A stretch of DNA of 41,432 nt from a virus, in IMG/VR virus record IMGVR_UViG_3300009033_000001, positions 1 to 41,432 of that record. The stretch is one strand, 5' to 3'. The notes beneath the pieces were generated by a model. That model did no database searches, was not told where the DNA came from, and was given only the letters and a program-made list of their open reading frames with translations. Position 1 is the stretch's first letter, and every line of letters starts with the position of its first letter. Shown one piece after another: positions 1-6,107 of this stretch. The translations under genes were made by a program, and so were the position numbers.

Positions 1-237
1 GCGACACTTGTAACCCAACCATTGTCTAACAAGCAAGTTTAATGCCAAACAAACCAGACGCCAAATGTCCGAAAACTCGATACACGTCGTTTTAAACTTT
101 GTCAATAGTTATAGCTCAACTCTTTGCGGACGTTTAAATTTGACTATGTTTTGCGTGGTTTAGCGGCATGTCATGTTGTTGACGGTGTGATTGATTGGCA
201 TAAGTTTTGCTTTGGGGAGTATTGTCGATAGAATAAG
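1..237. other. Left-end non-coding stretch
   Basis: No reading frame with a ribosome-binding site was found on either strand. It probably continues the non-coding region at the far right of the window if the genome is circularly permuted. No copy of the right-end iteron core (GAAATCATT) was seen here. No direct terminal repeat with the right end was noticed. Confidence 0.5.
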
Positions 238-273
238 AAAGCCCCAGTTAACTTGAGTGTTAACTGGGGCTTT
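238..273 (-). terminator. Rho-independent terminator after the 334-516 gene
   Basis: There is a perfect 15-bp inverted repeat. The arms are 238-252 and 259-273, reading AAAGCCCCAGTTAAC and its complement, with a 6-base loop. The outer A/T tracts flank a GC-rich stem, so it could work in both directions. It lies 60 bases beyond the stop of the small leftward gene, which fits its being that gene's terminator. The terminator at 35468-35500 shares the GCCCC stem and A/T flanks. Confidence 0.85.
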
Positions 274-333
274 GGTCGAAGTTACGTTGTTAAGTTGCGA
301 TTGCTTGTTAAGTTAGTCCTCGTCCTGTCTCCT

Positions 334-516
334 TTATTTAATATACGTGTTTGCTATTCGCATTGCTTTCGTGTAAACAGCGTTATAAATGGCGCGCTTA
401 TTACCTTCATAAAATTTAGTATACGCAATAAGGTCTAACACTTCTTTCTCGCTATCTGGGACAGATCTTATAATACTTCCGATCTTTTTAAGAAATTGTT
501 TTTGATTGTAAATCAT
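334..516 (-). CDS. Small unknown basic protein (60 aa)
   Basis: Not recognised. I chose the ATG at 516 because AAGGAG sits 8 bases upstream. A longer frame reaching 579 would start without a ribosome-binding site. The product is short, basic and helical-looking, with no membrane segment and no cysteines. The gene is monocistronic: a sigma70-like promoter lies at 567-594 and a strong terminator at 238-273. Its 5' leader shares a 19-base block (529-547) with the leader of the right-hand leftward operon. A small early host-takeover protein would fit this arrangement, but that is inference only. Confidence 0.7.
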   Translation of the reverse strand: MIYNQKQFLKKIGSIIRSVPDSEKEVLDLIAYTKFYEGNKRAIYNAVYTKAMRIANTYIK

Positions 517-528
517 AATATTGTCTCC

Positions 529-547
529 TTTGTTTAAGTTATCGTTT
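529..547 (-). promoter_or_regulatory. 19-base leader element, copy 1
   Basis: The block TTTGTTTAAGTTATCGTTT (plus strand) is identical to 40472-40490. Both copies lie inside the predicted 5' leader of a leftward transcript, downstream of the proposed -10 box and just before the first gene. This suggests a shared regulatory or translational element rather than the promoter itself. Confidence 0.5.
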
Positions 548-566
548 CTCTTAACTCTTAAGACCC

Positions 567-594
567 ATTCTACAGACATCTACAGATAAGTCAA
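567..594 (-). promoter_or_regulatory. Leftward sigma70-type promoter of the 334-516 gene
   Basis: On the minus strand there is a -35 box TTGACT (589-594), a 16-base spacer and a -10 box TAGAAT (567-572). The predicted start is near 560, giving a leader of about 44 bases. Confidence 0.55.
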
Positions 595-998
595 GCATTA
601 ATTTATTTTTATTTGTCGTCGATGGTTTGGTGATAAGTGTCGCAGTAAACTGGGGAACGATGCGTGGTACGGTTACGATTGATATGTGTTAGTGACGCCT
701 GGTTACGTAACTTTTGATGACAATGGCAGGGACAGATGAAAACGGATGCTGGACACAGGAGAAGCGACCCCCATACCCCGCTATGTGTGGGAAAATAAAT
801 AATAATTAAAGTGGGTCCCACGACACCCGCCAGCTGCCACCGAGTTAGGTGAACCTAACAATCCACACTTCGCCCAAGAACCTTTATACATCAACGTTTC
901 ACGGTGTTCCACGGCCACCAAACGGCCCTAAAAATACGTAGCCTACGATACCGATCATCGAACAACTAATTTTATTCCAAAAACCCCGTATAATTTAC
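595..998. other. Non-coding stretch with short symmetrical elements
   Basis: No gene supported by a ribosome-binding site was found. The stretch contains two dyads: the odd palindrome GTGGGTCCCAC at 811-821, and the two arms GTTAGGT / ACCTAAC at 844-859 around a 2-base centre. They lie between a leftward promoter and the rightward late promoter. Operators or part of a packaging site are possible, but neither is proved. Confidence 0.45.
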
Positions 999-1028
999 TT
1001 GACAGATGTTGTAAACCCTTTGTATACT
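999..1028 (+). promoter_or_regulatory. Rightward promoter for the packaging/structural block
   Basis: It has a consensus -35 box TTGACA (999-1004), an 18-base spacer and a -10 box TATACT (1023-1028). It is the strongest rightward promoter-like site upstream of the late block and lies about 125 bases before the small terminase start. The transcript would begin near 1035 and carry the large inverted repeat at 1068-1122 in its leader. Confidence 0.65.
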
Positions 1029-1067
1029 ACAGTCAAGGAGCCGTGTGCCTTACATGTCCTTGTCGCC

Positions 1068-1122
1068 GTGCCAGGGGCCAACCTCCCAGAGCCAGGTGAA
1101 ACTTTTAAATGGCCCCTGGCAC
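1068..1122. repeat. Perfect 13-bp inverted repeat in the late leader
   Basis: The arms GTGCCAGGGGCCA (1068-1080) and its exact complement (1110-1122) are separated by 29 bases. The stem is GC-rich and is not followed by a T-run, so it is not a standard terminator. It lies between the late promoter and the small terminase gene. That is a usual place for a packaging (pac/cos) site, and also for an RNA leader element. Confidence 0.8.
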
Positions 1123-1153
1123 ATAACTTGCAATCCTTATTATATAGGCTAAA

Positions 1154-1699
1154 ATGGAATACTCTAAGTTCGACCAACTAATTTACTGGGTTAAGGAAGC
1201 AAACTTACCTGAAGAGGAACAACTAAAGAAAGCCAAAGAGTTGTTTCCCTTGTTTGACACGACACAGAAAAACACGTACAACGACAGGTACCTTACGCCT
1301 TATGATATCGAATGCTTTGCGTACAACCGTTCTTTGGGATTGCCCGTTATTGAAGTCGCAAACTCTATCAGAAAAAGCGCCACATTGTTTAACCGGCTGT
1401 TCCAAGGGGAAGGCTTGTCCTTGGAAACACTTGTTAACTTGTGCGAAGCTGAAGTTTTTGCTGAGGCTGAACTTAAAGCCTCCCATATGAAAGACTTGGA
1501 AAAAACCAAGGGACACGGAGCAAACGTCACTTTCTTAGAGAAGGCGTTTGCTAAACAATATGGCGACAGGAAGCAAATTGACATTAACACTGGTTTTGGT
1601 GCGAAGGACGACGAGGACAACAGTTGGAAAGTAGAGATTGTCCATGTTAAAACCCAACCTAAAATGCGTACAGAAGACAAAGAAGCCTTGGAAAGTTAA
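1154..1699 (+). CDS. terS: Terminase small subunit
   Basis: Probable DNA-recognition subunit of the packaging motor (181 aa). It directly precedes the large terminase. Its C-terminal half, with residues around FLEKAFAKQYGDRKQ, matches the pattern I know from phage small terminases, where a helix-rich core is followed by a tail that contacts the large subunit. The N-terminal part is acidic and helical. The ribosome-binding site before the ATG at 1154 is weak (TAGG). No DNA-binding motif is clear enough to name, so the call rests on position and the C-terminal pattern. The inverted repeat at 1068-1122 is a candidate target. Confidence 0.75.
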   Translation: MEYSKFDQLIYWVKEANLPEEEQLKKAKELFPLFDTTQKNTYNDRYLTPYDIECFAYNRSLGLPVIEVANSIRKSATLFNRLFQGEGLSLETLVNLCEAEVFAEAELKASHMKDLEKTKGHGANVTFLEKAFAKQYGDRKQIDINTGFGAKDDEDNSWKVEIVHVKTQPKMRTEDKEALES

Positions 1700-1702
1700 T
1701 TG

Positions 1703-3166
1703 ATGCCCAAACTTACTTTAACAGATAAACTTGCTCCGTTTTTGACTAAACACAAACGTGTAAAAATAGCGTTTGGTGGTCGTGGAGGAACTAAGTCTGT
1801 TACTATCGCTGATGTTTTGTTGCATCTTGCTTTTCAACAACAATACAAGGTTGGTTGTTTTAGAGAGCACCAAAATACGATTGAAGATTCCGTCCATGCT
1901 TTGTTGGATGAAGAGATTCAGCGCTTGAACATACCTGGTTTCGTCGTCAACGACAAAGAGATTAAACATATCGATGGCGGAAAGTTTAAGTTTAGAGGTT
2001 TAGCAAGGCATATCGGCGGTATTAAATCGTTTCACGGTTTTAAAGTTTTTTGGATTGAAGAAGGACAGTTTTTAAGCGAAACAAGTTTACAGCTTTTGTT
2101 GCCGACACTGCGTGAAAAAGGTTCCGAGCTTTGGGTTACAATGAACCCCTTGTTTGAAGAGGACGCTATTTATGATCGTTACATACTGCCGCACTTAAAT
2201 GAACTCGTGACTGATGGTGTTTACGAAGACGACGAGTGTTACATTGTCTGGACTAACTTTGACGAAAACCCGTGGTTCCCTGAAGTGTTAGAAAAACAGC
2301 GCAAAGCAGATTATGAAAGACTGTCCCGTACGGATTACGATCATATATGGTTAGGTTACTGTGCGAATAAAGTTGACAACGCCCTTATACAACGTGAATG
2401 GTTTGATGCTTGTATTGACGCCCACATTAAACTTGGTTTTGAACCGCGAGGCGTTAAAATACTTGCGCATGACCCTGCTGATATTGGTCCTGACGCTAAT
2501 GCGTTAGCTTACAGACACGGTAGTGTTGTACTGGACCTGGACCAAGATTATGATATTGATATTAATGAAGGTGGTAGTTGGGCCGCTACAAGGGCAATTG
2601 AGTATCAAGTTGACGAATTTGTTTGGGATTGTGATGGTTTAGGTGTTGGTCTTAATGGTCAGTATGAGATGGACTTCAAAAGTAAACGTTGTGTATTGAC
2701 AAACTTTAAAGGCTCCAAAACACCGGACTATCCCGAAGCGAGGTTTGAAGGTGATCTTCATTATGAACAAGGTTTAGTTGAGAAAGTCGAAATTAAGCAG
2801 CGTAAAACTAACAAAGAAGCGCTCAAAAACACCCGCGCGCAGTATTATCTCATGTTGCGAAATCGTATTTACCGAACGTATAGAGCAGTTGTTCATGGGG
2901 AGTACTACGATCCTGATTTATTGTTGTCTTTTTCAAGTAACATGAGGTATATACAACAACTTCGTTTGGAACTAACTCGGATGCCGATTAAACCAAACAA
3001 CAATGGTTTATTTGAGTTGTATACTAAAAAAGAAATGCAGTCAAAGTTTAAGTTTAACTCACCAAATTTATCTGATTCGGTTATGATGAGTTTAAGAACT
3101 GCTCCGTTGGAAATGCAGTACACGTATGTTCCTCGGTCTGTACCGCAGTTAGGTATAAGGAGATAA
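1703..3166 (+). CDS. terL: Terminase large subunit
   Basis: ATPase and nuclease of the DNA-packaging motor (487 aa; P22 gp2 is about 500). The Walker A-like segment is GGRGGTKS near residue 26. A Walker B-like segment, FWIEEGQ, and a coupling segment, VTMNP, follow. An acidic residue in LAHDPADIG begins the RNase H-like nuclease half. The pattern resembles the PBSX/Terminase_3 group. I chose the ATG at 1703, four bases past the terS stop. A TTG one codon earlier is also open. It is probably translationally coupled to terS. Confidence 0.93.
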   Translation: MPKLTLTDKLAPFLTKHKRVKIAFGGRGGTKSVTIADVLLHLAFQQQYKVGCFREHQNTIEDSVHALLDEEIQRLNIPGFVVNDKEIKHIDGGKFKFRGLARHIGGIKSFHGFKVFWIEEGQFLSETSLQLLLPTLREKGSELWVTMNPLFEEDAIYDRYILPHLNELVTDGVYEDDECYIVWTNFDENPWFPEVLEKQRKADYERLSRTDYDHIWLGYCANKVDNALIQREWFDACIDAHIKLGFEPRGVKILAHDPADIGPDANALAYRHGSVVLDLDQDYDIDINEGGSWAATRAIEYQVDEFVWDCDGLGVGLNGQYEMDFKSKRCVLTNFKGSKTPDYPEARFEGDLHYEQGLVEKVEIKQRKTNKEALKNTRAQYYLMLRNRIYRTYRAVVHGEYYDPDLLLSFSSNMRYIQQLRLELTRMPIKPNNNGLFELYTKKEMQSKFKFNSPNLSDSVMMSLRTAPLEMQYTYVPRSVPQLGIRR

Positions 3167-3168
3167 TA

Positions 3169-3534
3169 ATGGGTCTTTCAGATAAACAATGGCAATTTTT
3201 ACAGGATATTGCTAAGTTAATTGTTTTTGCTGATAAAAACGGCTATAAGTTAACTGCCGGACAGTTTTGGCGGCCTGATGAGTTACAGGAGTATTACTTT
3301 AAACAAGGTTTGAGTAAGACTAAAACTAATCGTCATGGACAACGTTTAGCCGCAGACTTAAACGTGTTTTTTGAGGGTAAATACTTATCTAACGACAGAG
3401 AAAAGATAAAACCGTTAGGTGTGTATTGGGAATCGTTGAATACTCACAACCGCTGGGGAGGATCTTGGCGCGGTTTGGTAGAAGCAGGTAAATCAAGTTT
3501 TATTGATTCTAACCATTTTGAGCGAGTATCTTAG
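3169..3534 (+). CDS. M15-family peptidoglycan endopeptidase (endolysin)
   Basis: Zinc peptidase of the M15/VanY type, like phage T5 endolysin, predicted to cut the peptide stems of peptidoglycan at lysis. Visible ligands are H56 and D63 in HGQRLAADL and H116 in DSNHFE, with D113 in the catalytic-acid position. The segment NRWGGSW is also typical of the family. At 121 aa it is a bare catalytic domain with no signal peptide or wall-binding module, so it needs the holin at 20540-20989 to reach the wall. The ribosome-binding site is strong (AAGGAG). It sits right after terL, far from the holin. Confidence 0.85.
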   Translation: MGLSDKQWQFLQDIAKLIVFADKNGYKLTAGQFWRPDELQEYYFKQGLSKTKTNRHGQRLAADLNVFFEGKYLSNDREKIKPLGVYWESLNTHNRWGGSWRGLVEAGKSSFIDSNHFERVS

Positions 3535-3560
3535 ATAATGTTTATGAGGGAAAATGTTGA

Positions 3561-3707
3561 ATGACTAAAATATTAAAAAAGAAGATAAAACCATCAGATC
3601 TGAAAGAGAAGAAGGTCAAAAAAGCCGATAAATTTTCACCGAAATCTGCTGAAGAAGCTGACGAAATAACAGTCTATGAGTATACTGAACGGATTAAGCT
3701 GAAATGA
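3561..3707 (+). CDS. Small lysine-rich unknown protein (48 aa)
   Basis: Not recognised. The product is very basic in its first half (runs of Lys) and more acidic near the end. It has no cysteines and no membrane segment. The stop overlaps the next start in an ATGA junction at 3704-3707, which supports translation as part of the late block. There is only a weak ribosome-binding site (GAGGG, about 11 bases before the ATG), so confidence is moderate. A small head-associated protein is possible from position alone. Confidence 0.55.
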   Translation: MTKILKKKIKPSDLKEKKVKKADKFSPKSAEEADEITVYEYTERIKLK

Positions 3708-3952
3708 TTCGGGTAACAATAGAAATATCTGAAGCAGAACGAGCTAATCCTGCTAATCATCTGTCTTGCCAAGTCTATGATCTTAGTGGGCGCCATATAG
3801 TAGGTGCAAAATTTGATGGTGGAGTTGATGAAAATTCGATTCCGTATTCAAATCTTATGTTCGGCGGCGATTTCGGCTCTATAGATGAAGTCAATATCAC
3901 TATACAATCTGTTAGACTGATTGATTATAACAGAATTGTGGAGTCTATTTAA
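3704..3952 (+). CDS. Unknown protein of the structural block (82 aa)
   Basis: Not recognised. It is a predicted beta-rich soluble protein with alternating hydrophobic strands near the C-terminus (VNITIQSVRLI). It overlaps the genes on both sides: ATGA with the 48-aa gene, and one base with the next gene. It is therefore co-translated within a cassette of small putative virion genes between endolysin and portal. Confidence 0.65.
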   Translation: MIRVTIEISEAERANPANHLSCQVYDLSGRHIVGAKFDGGVDENSIPYSNLMFGGDFGSIDEVNITIQSVRLIDYNRIVESI

Positions 3953-4653
3953 TGTCCGCAGGCATCATACAAAATAAAATAAGTCCTGCGAGTGGAACGG
4001 AGCTTAATATAACCTTTGACTCAGATGTTGTTGCCGGAAGTGCGTTAGGTGTTGCAATAACACAAAGCGTTTCGGACTCAAGGACTTTCAGCGTATCCGA
4101 TGACGTCAATGGTGCATGGACTGAGATCGAGCAGTTACAGGGTCGCGGCTCCGCCATTTTTGGTATTGTCGGCGTCTCGTCCGGGACAACAACTGTAACA
4201 ATTTCTGTTAATTTTTCAACAAGTTTTTATGTACAAATCTTTGAGATGGGCGGAGTTGATACTATTGGCAGCCACGGAAACATAATAGAATCTTCCAATG
4301 TCACTTCGCACCCCTGTACTGATTCCCCTATTAACACAAACGCAGAAGCCGTGATATTAGCAGCATGCTCATGTATTAGTCTGTATGGTACGGCTACTGC
4401 TGCGAGTGGGTTTACATTAGGTGTTGACTCTGGAACAACTGTTACGCAACACCGCGTTTCATCATCAGCGTTGACGAATCAGGACGCGGCATGGACAAGC
4501 GCAACGGCAAGGGCATATAAAGGCTGCATTGCTGAATTCTATGAGTCTGGTGGGGGTGGTTCAACAATATTGCCTATAAGCGGTAATTTAAGTTTTACAG
4601 GTTCCTTGACACGAAAAGTTAGTTACCATAGAACATTGGAAGGAGTTCTATAA
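3952..4653 (+). CDS. Beta-rich putative virion protein with C-terminal FTGSL repeat
   Basis: A 233-aa protein rich in Ser, Thr, Gly and Val, typical of phage surface beta-structures. The last 25 residues carry a repeat unit, SGNLSFTGSLTRKVSYHR, that recurs in the protein encoded at 5415-5765. A Gly-rich linker (GGGGS, about residues 201-205) separates a larger N-terminal domain from this repeat tail. The ribosome-binding site GGAG lies before the ATG. It is likely a decoration or tail-associated protein. The repeat tail ends abruptly and seems to resume two genes later. Confidence 0.7.
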   Translation: MSAGIIQNKISPASGTELNITFDSDVVAGSALGVAITQSVSDSRTFSVSDDVNGAWTEIEQLQGRGSAIFGIVGVSSGTTTVTISVNFSTSFYVQIFEMGGVDTIGSHGNIIESSNVTSHPCTDSPINTNAEAVILAACSCISLYGTATAASGFTLGVDSGTTVTQHRVSSSALTNQDAAWTSATARAYKGCIAEFYESGGGGSTILPISGNLSFTGSLTRKVSYHRTLEGVL

Positions 4654-4654
4654 T

Positions 4655-4882
4655 ATGTTAGACTTTATAAAAAAGGTATTATTTTACTTTTACAACCCTA
4701 AAGTTCTAACTATACGTGATTCAAAAGGTAAAATAATAGACGACGTTAGACGAAAACGACATATTAAACACATAACTAAAAAGATTGAAAACAAAGAAAT
4801 TAAATTAGAGGGGAGTTCTCCAAGATGTTACAAAATACTCGCGAAAGGAAAAGTAGTGCTGAAGGGATCAGGAAACAAGTAA
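4655..4882 (+). CDS. Small basic unknown protein (75 aa)
   Basis: Not recognised. The N-terminus is hydrophobic and aromatic (FIKKVLFYFYN) and is followed by a highly basic stretch. AAGGAG precedes the ATG by about 10 bases. Its last 58 bases overlap the start of the next gene in another frame. With that neighbour it separates two genes that share the FTGSL repeat. Confidence 0.6.
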   Translation: MLDFIKKVLFYFYNPKVLTIRDSKGKIIDDVRRKRHIKHITKKIENKEIKLEGSSPRCYKILAKGKVVLKGSGNK

Positions 4883-5409
4883 CAAATGGCGTTATTCCTT
4901 TTGGTTTAAGTCTTTCAGAAATTATAGATGGACTAAAGCGCACTAAAGCACCTAACATTCTTGAAGCTTTTGGGTTTCTCAGTATAAAGCATTTTAGAAA
5001 GGGGAAACTTTTAAAAGATTACGGTTTAGTTTCGTGCAGGCTTGTTACACAAGCATTCACACAGTACCTTGTGGACAGTTTACAAGACTCCACAACGTAT
5101 CCGATGGACGCTTTTAAATACCACGGAAGTGGAACGGATAACACAGCCGAAGCTAATTCGCAAACAGCGCTGGGCACAGAAGTAGAGTCAAGACAAGCTG
5201 GAACACAAGTCGAGGGTGCAACCGCCAATATATACAAGTCTGTTGCAACTATTACGTATACAGCGTCTCGTTCTATTGTAGAACATGGGTTGTTTTCCGC
5301 CGCTACAAATGGAACAATGATGGACAGGTCAGTTTTTACAGCGGTTCCTGTTGAAAACACAGACACAATAGAGTTTACATATCAACTAACTGCAGCTGCG
5401 GAAACTTAA
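4825..5409 (+). CDS. Putative virion protein (194 aa)
   Basis: The central and C-terminal parts (YHGSGTDNTAEANSQTALGT and a Thr/Val-rich beta stretch such as ATITYTASRSIVEHGLFSA) follow a pattern I know from phage structural proteins encoded near head genes. I cannot name a function. The start at 4825 is supported by a strong GAGGGGAG site even though it creates a 58-base overlap with the preceding gene. A minor head or decoration protein is the best guess. Confidence 0.65.
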   Translation: MLQNTRERKSSAEGIRKQVTNGVIPFGLSLSEIIDGLKRTKAPNILEAFGFLSIKHFRKGKLLKDYGLVSCRLVTQAFTQYLVDSLQDSTTYPMDAFKYHGSGTDNTAEANSQTALGTEVESRQAGTQVEGATANIYKSVATITYTASRSIVEHGLFSAATNGTMMDRSVFTAVPVENTDTIEFTYQLTAAAET

Positions 5410-5414
5410 ACAAG

Positions 5415-5765
5415 ATGGCACTTTCAGGAAGTTTGGATAAAAAAGTCAGTTACCACAGGGAAGCAGCTGGGTCTGTTAGTTTCATTGGAGGCGTAACTAC
5501 GCCTTCACTATTACAACAGGCTGTTGGCGGTATACTGTCGTTTACTGGCAGTGTTTCAAGAAAAGTAGATAGATTTAGAAGTGTATCAGGGGTGTTATCG
5601 TTCACTGGTTTTATTGGTGCTGCGGTTTCGGCTGTGCGGCTTGCTGGAACGTTAACGTTTACTGGAACATTGACATACACAAGTGACGTAATCGAAAACA
5701 CTAAAAGTTTTATTTCGTTGACTACGAAACGTGCAGTTAAACTCGTAAGGGATATTTTTATATGA
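5415..5765 (+). CDS. FTGSL-repeat structural protein (116 aa)
   Basis: Built almost wholly from imperfect repeats of about 20-25 residues with the core GxLSFTGxxxRKV: LSGSLDKKVSYHR, SVSFIGGV, GILSFTGSVSRKVDRFR, GVLSFTGF and GTLTFTGTLTY. The tail end is basic. The first unit is nearly the same as the last unit of the 3952-4653 product. Such alternating Ser/Thr/Phe repeats are known in phage tail or decoration proteins. The ribosome-binding site is weak. The gene may depend on coupling to the gene ending six bases upstream. It overlaps the next gene by four bases. Confidence 0.7.
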   Translation: MALSGSLDKKVSYHREAAGSVSFIGGVTTPSLLQQAVGGILSFTGSVSRKVDRFRSVSGVLSFTGFIGAAVSAVRLAGTLTFTGTLTYTSDVIENTKSFISLTTKRAVKLVRDIFI

Positions 5766-6049
5766 TTATAAAACCAAAAAAAGTAGCATTGAACTCTTCT
5801 ACGTATACTGCAATTACTTTTGAGACGAGACCAAAGGTTTCTAATACACACTTTCCAATTTCTGTTTATACGTCAGACAACTCCAAATGGTGGTTGTCTA
5901 CTGATGATACCGGATATGACGCGGTTCCTGTACTTCAAAATCAGTCGTATAACAATGGAAAAGTTGCAGTTCCTGAAGATGGCGTCATATTTTATGCTAA
6001 AGCTGAGGTTGGAACACCGGATTTAGTAGTTCATATTGGGAGAAGTTAA
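5762..6049 (+). CDS. Unknown beta-rich protein (95 aa)
   Basis: Not recognised. It has alternating polar and hydrophobic strands, Trp-Trp near the middle and no cysteines. It starts inside the last codons of the repeat protein gene (4-base overlap) and is the last of the small genes before the portal. A minor virion component is likely from context only. Confidence 0.6.
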   Translation: MIIKPKKVALNSSTYTAITFETRPKVSNTHFPISVYTSDNSKWWLSTDDTGYDAVPVLQNQSYNNGKVAVPEDGVIFYAKAEVGTPDLVVHIGRS

Positions 6050-6107
6050 CAGGTAATGATTATTGGTGCCATTGACACTAAATACTCACAATACGACAGG
6101 TAATTAA

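Noticed and set aside
4-14. ACACTTGTAAC at the left end is inverted at 41288-41298, suggesting terminal inverted repeats
   Set aside because: Only 11 bases match and the flanks differ, so chance is likely. No direct terminal repeat was seen either.
609-821. 70-aa leftward frame in the left non-coding stretch
   Set aside because: GTG start without a ribosome-binding site, improbable composition (many Cys, His and Pro) and no operon context.
6056-6103. 15-residue frame between the 95-aa gene and the portal
   Set aside because: Only a partial AGG site and a very short product. No signal separates it from chance.
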